Shown here: one piece after another, positions 16,527 to 25,600 of the stretch
Layout of the letters: each line of letters starts with the position of its first letter
Numbering within the stretch: position 1 is the first letter of the stretch
Source of the DNA: GCA-2794515 sp034436155
GTDB taxonomy: Bacteria; Chloroflexota; Anaerolineae; Aggregatilineales; Phototrophicaceae
Length of the DNA: 64,000 nucleotides
Direction of reading: 5' to 3'
NCBI GenBank assembly: GCA_034436155.1
Contig: DAOTVP010000116.1
Coordinates: forward strand, 1-64,000
Made by a program: the position numbers and the translations under genes
The notes under the pieces: generated by a model
What the model saw: only the letters and a program-made list of their open reading frames with translations
Databases searched by the model: none
Told to the model about the DNA's origin: nothing

Positions 16527-18402
16527 TTAATTCGTCAAAATCAGGGTGCCAGGGGCGGGTATCCAACCACAGGTGAGACCATCCACATTTTCGGATGCCA
16601 ATTCGATGGAGACACGCGGGGCATTTCGGCTATCCATATAGAATAATCTACCCGGCCCCGATAAGCATACACGGGCGTAATCGGGGAAGGTGTTGATGCT
16701 CATGCCACCTTCTAATCTATACACATCCACCGCCAAAATCACACCGAGCGAAATTAAATCGGCAGGGATTGCACCGCTATAGCTGACCACGCCACCGTTC
16801 CGCATCAAGACACGGCAATAGGTGTTATCGGGTGCGTTGGCGAGGTTGATGCTGGTGGTCAATTCGCAACCGAGCGCGGTCGGGTCTGGCGAGAGTATCG
16901 GCGCGACAGGCGGAACAACGGGCGGGATGACGGTGGCATCACACGTTACCGATGTGGTGAATTGTTCACCATCCCCACTTTCTTCGCAGACGATGACCGT
17001 GAACGTGTTGGGACCCGCGAAATTGTATATCCCCAACGGATTGGCGCTGGTGATGCTCCCGTTCACATCAATCGTGAAGGGCGCGTTGCCATTGGCAATA
17101 ATCACATCCAAATTTGCACCGTTACAAACCACGCTGGCGGATAGCGTTTCGCTGATGAAACAATCAAAATCGCCAAACGGAAAAATTTCACCATCCCCAC
17201 TTTGTTCGACCACGCGCAAATTGGTGACGGTGATGGGACCTGGGACGAGGATAGCCCCCATGGGGACATCATCGCGCAGGGTGGCGCTATCATCGACAAT
17301 ATCAAACGGCGTATCGCCCGTGAAGATGTTCACCTGTAAATCTGCGCCGATGCAAGTCGCGCTGGCGGATAGCGGGACGGTGGCGGGACAGGTTATATCA
17401 CCCAAATCAATAAATTGGCGGTCTCCGCGCCGTTCTGTGGCAGTGACCTCTGTCCATGAACCCGCACCTGTGAGCGAGACTATGCCTGTGCCGATATTCG
17501 ATAATGGCAAACCCGCGCCCGTGCCTGTGATATTAAAATTGGCATCACCATTGTTAATTGTGAATTCGGCGTTATCCCCGTTGCAGGCGATTGCCGATAC
17601 ATCCAACGGAATCGGCGCACTGCCTGGGCAGCCTGTGGCGTTGGTGACGGTGTTGCCGCCGTTATCGGTGATTGTGCCAGAACAGGTGTTATCTTGGTAA
17701 TGCGACTCTTGTGTCGAGACAGCGCCAATCGCCGTATTGAAAATCGCGCCACCAGAGAGTGCTGAATTGGTCGTGAAAATGCTACCGATAATCGTCAGAG
17801 AACTGGCATTATAAATCGCGCCCCCCTGATTTGTCCCACCGGATGAATTATTGGCGAAGGTGCTGTTGATGATGGTGACATCGGAACTGCTGATATTTGA
17901 AATAGCACCGCCATTCGTGCCTGCGCGGTTGTTGCTGAAGGTGCTATTGGTGATGATGAGGGTGGCAAACGAAAAATTGTCAATCGCCCCACTCTCACCG
18001 CTCGATCGATTGTTGTTGAAGGTGCTGTTATTGATGATGAGCGTGCCACCAAAACTTGAAATAGCACCACCCAAACCCGCATTGCCATTTTGAAGCGTGA
18101 GACCATCTAATGTGAGCGAAACGGGGGAGCTAATGCTAAAAAAGCGGGTGCTGTTGCCCCCATCAAAAATAACGGTATTGCCATTGGCGTTGATGGTGAT
18201 ATCTGAGGAGATGGTGATTGGGGCGGTGAAATTGAGGGTGGTCGAACAATTAAAATTGACCGTTGCCGTTGGCGATGGTGATGGCAGATGTTAATTCGGC
18301 GAGCGTGCATACGTCAAAGGTGGCGGCGCGTGCGGTGTGGTCGGGGATGAGGCAAAGACAGAGCAACGCACATCCACAGAAGAATACAATTATTTTGGTC
18401 AT
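16527..18402 (-). CDS. Surface protein with polymorphic-outer-membrane-like repeats, frameshifted near its N-terminus
   Basis: ATG at 18402 begins a signal peptide (MTKIIVFFCGCALLCLCLI) and a start typical of CSLREA/POMP-like exoproteins (FDVCTLAELTSAITIANGNG), then stops at TAA 18253-18251. One base away the frame continues perfectly as VNFNCSTTLNFTAP to the stop at 16527. One indel near 18254-18270 therefore splits one gene. The main frame (515 aa from the first internal ATG) has right-handed beta-helix repeats with GGAI and NSTF(S/N)NN motifs (about residues 1-110), then three related domains of about 80 aa (LSASATCIGADLQVNI, LSASVVCNGANLDVII) and a Cys-containing C-terminal domain. No membrane anchor was seen. 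The indel may be real or a sequencing error. Confidence 0.8.
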
Positions 18403-18513
18403 ATAAAACGTGTTGCGCTCCATGTATCAAACTGACAGATAATAACATTGTAAGCGAGATTGGTTATTTTGGCGCACAGAAATATACGAAATTTAGAAAT
18501 GGGGAATAGATTT

Positions 18514-18655
18514 TCCCCCATCCCCAGCCCTTCCCCCACTGCGTAGGGGAAGGGAGAAAAACGTGGCAATCACCATCAAATTAGGAAAATCATGCGACCC
18601 GTGACCAATTCGCTCTCTCCAAGAATTGGGGAGGGGGCTAGGGGGTGGGGATAAC
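18514..18655. repeat. Two C/G hairpin repeat units downstream of the CHASE2 kinase
   Basis: Units at 18514-18555 (CTTCCCCC with GGGGAAGG) and 18611-18651 (CTCTCC, AAGAATT, GGGGAG core, followed by CTAGGGGGTGGGG) occupy the gap between the surface-protein promoter region and the end of the kinase gene. The same family occurs after PFOR, after the ABC binding protein and after the giant PKD gene. Confidence 0.6.
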
Positions 18656-18658
18656 GGG

Positions 18659-20740
18659 TCACGCATCATCACTGAGGACACCTACGAAACGGGGTAGCTC
18701 GACATAAAAGGTGCTACCCACGCCTTCGGCGCTCTGCACCCAAATTTTGCCCCCGTGCGCGTCTATCACCGCCTTGACGAGGCTTAATCCCAACCCCGTG
18801 CCTTCGATATGGGCGGTTTGGGCGGTCTTGACGCGGTAAAATTCTTGAAACAGGTTTTTCTGTGCGTCTGGGGATATGCCGTAGCCGTTATCTTGCACTT
18901 CGATGCGAATCGTCTCGGTTTGGGGGATGAGTCGGACGTGAATCGTGCCGTTCTGTGGGGTATATTTGATGGCGTTGCCGACCAAATTGGTGATAGCCTG
19001 AAACAATTGGCGATAATCGCCCTGCACCAAAGAGGGTTCATCGGGCAAGTGTTTGATGAGGGTCTGATGCTTCTCTTGGGCATCGAGTTCGTGACGCGAG
19101 ATGACCTCCTCGACCAAAAAATGGAGCGAGAGCGGGTCTCGCTTGATGTTGCCAGAGCGCATTTTTTCGAGGTTGAGAATATCTTCGATGATATGGAGCA
19201 TGTCGTGGGCGCTTTTGACCATACTCTTGATGAAGCGGGCGTGTTCGGCAGACATGGCATCGGGGTTGGCTTGGATATCCTCTTCGATGAGCGAGCCGTA
19301 AGTGATGACCACGCCGAGCGGATTTTTGAGGTCGTGGCTCGCCATGCGAATCATGCGCGTTTTGAGCATACTCAATTCGGCAAGGGTGGCATTTTGGCGG
19401 TCTTTTTCTTCGATGATTTGCAAGCGCAAGGCGGAGAGTTCTTTTTCGGCTTGGAGCATAATCTCGGCGCGTTGGCGACGGCGCGTCTCTAAGACGATAT
19501 CCATCATTTGGGCGGCGAAGATGGGGAGTATGACCGCCAGACCTGCATAAAACAGGTTGATGATTTGTAAGGTGAGTTGAAAGCGGATGAACAGGGCGAT
19601 CATCAGCGCCACCAGCAACACCGCGCCGATGATGAGCATCCACCACCATCGAAGTTGGACGTAAATCGTGCTTGCGATAACGGCGGTCAGGGTGATAGTC
19701 AGGATTTGCCCGATGGGGCGCTGTTCGGTATACGAAATATTCTGCAGGAGCGATTCAAACGTGTTGGCGTGAATTTCGACACCTGCCATACGGCGACCAT
19801 CACGCCCCGTAGGGACGCTGTATAAATCGGTGTTGCCCGTGCTATTCATCACGCCGACCAGCACGGCTTTATCATTAAAAATGGCGGGGTCGATGCGCCC
19901 TTCGAGGACATCTATAAAGGAAAGGACGGTGAAGGTATGCGTATCGGGCGAATCGGGCGGACCGAAATAGGTAGGGATCCAAAGCCCGTTTCGGTCGATG
20001 CGGATTGTGCGCTCGGCGGTGATGGCTAATTCGCCCTGCCCCATCGTCACGACTTGCGGGATGGCGATGGTAGGGATGCGAAGATACGCCAGATACACGG
20101 CGATAATGAAACTATAGGCACGGGTACGGTCTGTGGTACAGGTGGGATCATCACACGGATATGCGATGGTGGTGATTTGCCTGCGGATGACGTTATCGGC
20201 ATCGGGATAGGCATTGACGAAGCCGATATTGTCGATGACATCCATAAAGGCACGGTGCGGTGTGAGGATTGTGCCGTAGGCGATGGTCTGAAAGGCGGGG
20301 TTATCGGCATTGGTCAAGCCAACGGCGGGCATGACCACACGGGTGCGGGCTTCGGACTGGCGGGCGGCTTGGATGGCGGCGATGAACGCCTCATCTTCGG
20401 CGGTGGGTTCAGAAAATAACAGGTCGAATCCGACCACCCGCGCCCCGTTCTGGCTGAGGATGGTCATCAGGTCGGCGTATAAGGTGCGTGACCATTCGCT
20501 AGGGGTGCGTCCGTAAGCGTTCAGGCTGGGGTTATCAATGGCGATGATGACGATTTGGTCGCTAGTAGGGGCGTTGGCATAATACGCATCGTTAAAACGC
20601 AAGCGAATTTGGGCGAAAATCTCGCCTGCCCATATCAGGATGATGAACACGGCGACTATCAACCCCAGCAACACGCCGTATAACGTTTGGCGTGTGCGCG
20701 GGATGGTTAGCGGTTTGAATGGGATGAGAATGTGACGCAT
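18659..20740 (-). CDS. CHASE2-domain sensor histidine kinase
   Basis: The start at 20740 (MRHILIPFKPLTI) has AGGA 7 nt upstream and gives 693 aa. A first membrane span (GVLLGLIVAVFIILIWAG) leads into an extracytoplasmic CHASE2 sensor domain (about residues 40-330; IVIIAIDNPSLNAYGR, GARVVGFDLLFSEP). Three C-terminal membrane spans of the CHASE2 unit (about 335-410), a coiled linker, HisKA with ASHDLKNPLGVVI (His about 467), and HATPase_c with NLVGNAIKYTPQ, VQDNGYGISPD and GTGLGLSLVKAVIDAHGG follow. It senses an unknown external signal and autophosphorylates. No response regulator is adjacent. A pair of GTAACAT-based palindromic repeats lies about 220-380 bp upstream. Confidence 0.92.
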   Translation of the reverse strand: MRHILIPFKPLTIPRTRQTLYGVLLGLIVAVFIILIWAGEIFAQIRLRFNDAYYANAPTSDQIVIIAIDNPSLNAYGRTPSEWSRTLYADLMTILSQNGARVVGFDLLFSEPTAEDEAFIAAIQAARQSEARTRVVMPAVGLTNADNPAFQTIAYGTILTPHRAFMDVIDNIGFVNAYPDADNVIRRQITTIAYPCDDPTCTTDRTRAYSFIIAVYLAYLRIPTIAIPQVVTMGQGELAITAERTIRIDRNGLWIPTYFGPPDSPDTHTFTVLSFIDVLEGRIDPAIFNDKAVLVGVMNSTGNTDLYSVPTGRDGRRMAGVEIHANTFESLLQNISYTEQRPIGQILTITLTAVIASTIYVQLRWWWMLIIGAVLLVALMIALFIRFQLTLQIINLFYAGLAVILPIFAAQMMDIVLETRRRQRAEIMLQAEKELSALRLQIIEEKDRQNATLAELSMLKTRMIRMASHDLKNPLGVVITYGSLIEEDIQANPDAMSAEHARFIKSMVKSAHDMLHIIEDILNLEKMRSGNIKRDPLSLHFLVEEVISRHELDAQEKHQTLIKHLPDEPSLVQGDYRQLFQAITNLVGNAIKYTPQNGTIHVRLIPQTETIRIEVQDNGYGISPDAQKNLFQEFYRVKTAQTAHIEGTGLGLSLVKAVIDAHGGKIWVQSAEGVGSTFYVELPRFVGVLSDDA

Positions 20741-20944
20741 GAGACATCCTGTGTTAAGCAATAAAACTAGGCGTATTGTAACATAAGATGCCCAGAACGG
20801 TCGAATTTGAAGGATTTTTGATGCCAATCTCGTGTTCGTTGCCGATGTGATGTGTGTGTACCCCTCTATTCAACATTTGTATGGAGACGGATAACTTTTT
20901 TGACTATGCGAATTTTTAGACGAGGTGGGTGGGGTGAGTAAATT

Positions 20945-20993
20945 TAGAATTTTTGTTTTGTATGTAACATATAGGTAACATGTATGTTACATA
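20945..20993. promoter_or_regulatory. GTAACAT triple-site element, copy A
   Basis: A 49-bp unit containing GTAACAT at 20964-20970 and 20975-20981 and the inverted ATGTTAC at 20984-20990, so three half-sites about one helical turn apart. The outer ends form TATGTAAC/GTTACATA. It looks like a cooperative operator or short iteron set upstream of the CHASE2 kinase gene. Confidence 0.5.
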
Positions 20994-21072
20994 ACGGCGC
21001 GTGGCGTGGTGCATGGACGGGTCGGATGACGTGCGTCTGTGTTGGCTCGGCGGTTTTTGCGCGGTTTGTGAC

Positions 21073-21121
21073 TAGAATTTTTGTCTTGTATGTAACATAT
21101 AAATAACATGTATGTTACATA
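21073..21121. promoter_or_regulatory. GTAACAT triple-site element, copy B
   Basis: Second copy 128 bp from copy A, differing at three positions (middle half-site reads ATAACAT). GTAACAT at 21092-21098 and ATGTTAC at 21112-21118 are intact. Duplication with the half-sites preserved argues for protein binding. Confidence 0.5.
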
Positions 21122-21168
21122 GCGAGTGTGTTTGGCGTGGCATGGCATTGGGCAAGGCGTATTTTTTA

Positions 21169-21201
21169 GGGACGATATACGCGCTTCTCGCTAATCGTCC
21201 C
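21169..21201 (-). repeat. Two-tier hairpin repeat, copy 7
   Basis: Outer arms GGGACGAT and ATCGTCCC, ATAC, inner helix GCG with CGC (loop CTTCT), TA. Confidence 0.72.
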
Positions 21202-21285
21202 GTACACGCTGGCTCGGATTTTTGGCAGATGGCGGAGGGATGGCATATCTGACGGAACGAGGCGATGCCTCGCCCCTAGTTGATT

Positions 21286-22212
21286 TTACGGGGCTTCGGG
21301 GGTAGATTCGGCGGGCGGGGTATCGGACGGGGGGGTATCCACGCCATTTTCACCCGCGAAATCATCGGCAAAGACGCGCAAGCCCGCACAAGTGCCAATT
21401 TGTGCCGATGATGATAAAATCCAGCCGAAGCCATCATCCAACCGAATACGATACCATTTGGTGGACTCGGTGCGTCCGTAGAGGGTGGTGATATTTTCTG
21501 CGAGTACGCCCGCGATGATCTCGGCGTTGCGGTTGGGGGCGTTGCGGACGTTGATGGTGACATCATCGGGCGTGGTGAGCGTTGCGGGGCATCCATCTAA
21601 GGCGGCATCGAGTTGCTCGAAGGTGGTGGCGCGGACGACATCGCTGAGGGGGCTATCGGCTTCGGCACGGATACCAAATCCGACCGGGACATCGGCTGTT
21701 TGCGCTTGGTTGCTGGCATCGACCAAGCCTTCATCGACCAGCATGGCGGAACGTTGCGATTCTTCGACACGGATGCGGAACACCGTGCCACGCGCCACGA
21801 GGGTCATGCCGGGCGTGCGGATGGTATAATTGGCGTTGGCATCGAGCAAGCGTCCCAGTCGTTGGATGGTCTGACCGAGTACGACTTCGGCTTCGAGCGC
21901 AAAGCTATCGGCAATTGCCTCGAAGCGGTTAATCTGATAAGTGGTGTTGGGGAGCAATTCGGTATCGGTGCCATCTTCAAAAAAGGTGATACGAGCGCGA
22001 CCCGTTGCATCGGTGCGAATCATATCCCCTACCCCGACAATCGCCTCAAGGCGAATGGGCAACCAATTGGCGGTATTGACGCGCAAGACTTCGACCCCGC
22101 TCTCTAACACTTCGAGGGTGGCGGCGAGTTCGGTGGTGGTTTGGGCATGGCTAACCGCGCCACCCATCCACACGGACAGGCTGAGAGCGATGATGAGGAT
22201 GGTATATTTCAT
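21286..22212 (-). CDS. Secreted FecR-domain protein with C-terminal SH3-like domain
   Basis: The start at 22212 (MKYTILIIALSLSVWMGG) begins a signal peptide ending near SHAQ; the product is 308 aa. The FecR-like domain (about 30-180) has VLRVNTANWLPIRLEAIVGVGD, IRTDATGRARITFFEDGTDT and the long beta-strand repeat ending TLVARGTVFRI. A bacterial SH3-like domain (about 205-280; INVRNAPNRNAEIIAG, TKWYRIRLDDGFGWILSS) follows, then a Pro/Thr-rich tail. Mature cysteines in ALDGCPA and IGTCAGL may pair. A paralogue with identical layout is at 58.2 kb. FecR domains in exoproteins without a sigma factor are probably binding modules; no sigma gene is nearby. Role unknown, probably cell envelope. Confidence 0.88.
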   Translation of the reverse strand: MKYTILIIALSLSVWMGGAVSHAQTTTELAATLEVLESGVEVLRVNTANWLPIRLEAIVGVGDMIRTDATGRARITFFEDGTDTELLPNTTYQINRFEAIADSFALEAEVVLGQTIQRLGRLLDANANYTIRTPGMTLVARGTVFRIRVEESQRSAMLVDEGLVDASNQAQTADVPVGFGIRAEADSPLSDVVRATTFEQLDAALDGCPATLTTPDDVTINVRNAPNRNAEIIAGVLAENITTLYGRTESTKWYRIRLDDGFGWILSSSAQIGTCAGLRVFADDFAGENGVDTPPSDTPPAESTPEAP

Positions 22213-22636
22213 AATAGAAACCGCTTTCTTATGAATGTTGAACAACCATTTACCCTTCTATTATAGCGAGGATTGCACATTTTTGCGCGATTATGAGGGA
22301 ATATTTATCTTGAGGCGGGTGGTGGTGACAATCTGTGAACGGGTTACAAACCGATTAGCGGGACATTTGTACATGGTTTGTTATGCTTCTGAATTTTTTC
22401 TGAATTTTTGGTGGCTTCTGGCACATTAGAAAATGGTTTATGCTAGAATATGAATGTGAAAAGATGCAAAAATGCTTTGATATCGGTTTGTTGTGCCGAT
22501 TTGTTCATAAAAAAACGCTCGTCTCCCGTTGAATATGAAAAAATCCCCAGCGACCCACGTCAAGCATAATTGCGTTGGTCGCTTTTTTTATCATGATGAT
22601 TCATGGTTTATTTTTTAGAAGGAGTCACACACGGTT
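22213..22636. other. Regulatory gap between divergent FecR and giant PKD genes
   Basis: AT-rich, no gene. An extended -10 like TGCTAGAAT is present at 22441-22449, without a convincing -35. A terminator-shaped hairpin precedes the giant gene. Confidence 0.5.
22549..22589 (+). terminator. Terminator-shaped hairpin in the leader of the giant PKD gene
   Basis: AGCGACCCACG (22549-22559) pairs with CGTTGGTCGCT (22573-22583) over 11 positions with one mismatch, followed by seven T residues. It points into the giant gene, whose ATG is 47 bp downstream. No plus-strand gene precedes it, so it is either an attenuator or a stop for upstream read-through. Confidence 0.65.
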
Positions 22637-25600
22637 ATGAAAATCTCCAGAAGTTCCAAAATTCGGTTCTTGGGGTTTTCGCTTGTCCTGATGTTGGCAT
22701 TGGCAATCGTGGCGAATATCGCTACCGCCAGCACGCCCACGTTGGGTCAGGAGGAAACGCCCGAAAGCACGCCCGCGGTGGAGATGCCCGCGCAAAATCC
22801 ACCTGCACAGGTACAAGGGGGTCCAGACCGCCCTCAATTCACACAAACATCGTGCGCCATGGCGATAGATGATTTGGGCGATAACGACCCGTTCACGTAT
22901 CAATTTAGCGCGATTAATGCCAATAATATCGCTAGTTATGCGTGGGATTTTGGCGATAGCACCAGCGGGACAGGCACACCTGTTAGCCATACCTATACCA
23001 ACATTGGTACGTTTAATATCATCCTGACGTGTACACCGTTGCCTGGGTTCGGCAGTGATATTGTGTTGACGGGTCAAATCAGCGTGACACAACCCCCATC
23101 GGCGGGATTTTTCCTCTCGCCAGGGCAAACGGCGACCAGCGCCACACCAGTCACCTTCACAGCGACCAGCACCAGTACGCCTGCAGGGTTGACTGAAAGT
23201 TGGTGTGTGAGTACCACCCCACCCCCACCTGCACCCGTACCCGCGTCATTTTTTGATAGTTTGCCGTGCTTGGGGACGACCACCAGTTACCTGCTCAGCA
23301 CTTTCGCAACGCCACATTATTATTATCTGAAAGCCGAAAACACGGCGGGGCAAGCGTCTGTGGCGGTTTTATCGTTTGTGCTGAATGCCACGCCACCCAG
23401 CATGACCTTCACGCTCAACCCACAAACGGGTCCAGAGCCGTTGACGGCGGTCGTGACCGAGATTGATTATGCCACGGGTCCAGTGGACACGATTAGTTAT
23501 ACGCTGACGGGTCCGGTGAGCGGGACGTATCCCAATGTGGCATCGCTGAATGCGGCGCTGGTCGGGTTGGCACAAGGCACATACACCATCCGTTTAGATT
23601 ACTCTGGACCTGGCGGGAGTGGGTTTACCCAACGCACTTTATTTGTGTATAGTGCCGAAAGCTCGGTGAACGCCAGTTTCACCTATACATTAGCCGAAAA
23701 TATTGGTAGTGGACGGCGTGTTTGTTTTGAAAACACCAGCACAGGCACCTATCAATACAGTTTTTGGGATTTCGATAATAGCTTCGGCGGACCGATTCCC
23801 CCTGGCGGTCCGAGCGATACGCCATCGATTGGTAGCCCGAATGATACCATCGTGTGTTACGATTATCCGCCCGCGGCAATCGGCACAACTGTAACTGTGC
23901 GCTTGCGTGTTGAAGGTAGCATGCCGATGATTAGTTCTGAGGCGGTACAAAGTTTCACGCTCCAATTACAACCGACAGCCGATTTCACTTGGTCGCCTGG
24001 GTCGCCGATTTGGGGTCAATATGTGAGTTTCGATCCAGACCTCAGCACGGGGACGATTTTCAACCCCAACGGGTATGATTGGCAATTCGATTTCGGCAAT
24101 GATGGCAGTATCGATACCACCCGCGACAATGTGCGCTATCCCAACGATGTGCCGTTGCCTGTCGGTGTGACCCGCGTCATTTTGACCGTGACCGGCCCTG
24201 GCGGGAGCGATACACAAGAATATTTCATCACAGTGGCACGGCGCGATATTACCTGTGGCATCACGGGCGATTTCGACATTTTGCCAACCGATGGTCCGCA
24301 AAATTATAATAGCACCGTGACCGACTTGAACGGACCCAATTACGGCACACGCACCGCCAGTTATGAGTGGACAATCACCCCGAACACGGCGGGCATTCCG
24401 CAACCCATCACCACCGCCAATTTGACAGGTATCAACTGGTCGGCGTTTGGATTTGGGTCGTTCAACATCAGCCTGACCGTGACCACCAATGACGGCGCGG
24501 TGTGTACGGCAGATGCGACTGTGGTACGCGATTGGACACCGATTGAATGTACGTCGATCGGCATTAGCGGGACGAGTGTGAGCGGGATTTTGCCCCAAAG
24601 CATTTACGCCAGCGCCAGCCCTGTGACGTATAGCGTCAATTTTAACAGTGGGACGCTCAATGGACGCGCCATTTTGGGGTACGCTTGGGCGATTGACGGG
24701 GTTTCGCAACCCGAAACTGGCACGAGCATGACCCGCAGTTATACCAACCCGGTCACATCGACCAGTTACGTCATCCGTTATGATGTGTTTGTGGATAACA
24801 ACAGCAACGGGATTTATGATGCTGGCGTGGATGCCACTTGTTTTGAAGAAGACACCGTGACCATCCTGCCCTTCCCCGATCCAACCTGTAGCATCCTCAC
24901 GGCGTGGGATAGCCCACAATATGCAACGGGCTTGAATTACAATATCAACATCAGCACGGGGAACGTGTTTGGTCGTCCCATTTTGGGGTATCGGATTTAT
25001 CTGACGAATCCTGCGCCAGGGACCGAAACACTGGTCTATGATGGCACGGGCAACCCCACCAGTCCGTTCCCGTATACACATACCATGACGAATGATCACG
25101 TTACGCATCCCGACTTCCAATATCGAGTCGAGGTGGATTTCGATAATCTAAACGCAACCGTCTCCACTGCCAATTGTAATACGGGCATTGTGGGCGTAGA
25201 CCCATATCCCACACCCAGTTGTAGCGTGACTGGAAATGGGACTCCATTGCCACAAATGGGTAACACCACAGCGTTACCGACAGGTGATACCACCACCGCG
25301 CAACACAATCACACGTATACCAGCACATTCAGCTTGTTCCAATCACCGGGCGTGTTGGTGCCGGGCATTAGCAGTGTGAACTACGCCTGGTCATATCCTG
25401 TCAATGCGCCAACGGTTGTCGCGTTGGGCGGTAGTGGCGATTACCAAACGACCGTGCGTTGGAGTGGCAACCAGCCATCGCCACAAGGTAGCTTGCCCCC
25501 AGGCACACCTGCTACGATTGATTTGAGCATTAGCTGGTTGTATCCGAATGGGACACCCGGATTTGTGGATTGTACGCAACGCGATGTCAATGTGCGCGTG

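Larger units (their letters stand above)
20741..21285. other. Intergenic region upstream of the CHASE2 kinase
   Basis: 545 bp without a gene. It holds the duplicated GTAACAT element (20945-20993, 21073-21121) and two-tier hairpin copy 7, and otherwise nothing recognised. Confidence 0.6.

Noticed and set aside
16822..17700. 292-codon plus-strand open frame opposite the surface-protein gene
   Set aside because: Antisense shadow of the Cys-containing repeat domains; no start signal, no domain, unnatural composition.
18254..18275. Phase-variable slippage at the surface-protein frameshift
   Set aside because: Only a six-base AACGGC/AACGGT near-repeat is present, whose slippage would not shift frame.
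23966..25120. 384-codon open frame on the minus strand inside the giant gene (and similar ones at 27224-28000 and 28970-29482)
   Set aside because: They are shadows of the repeat-rich plus-strand gene: low-complexity, Arg/His-rich translations with no motifs, while the plus frame has clear PKD and propeller domains.
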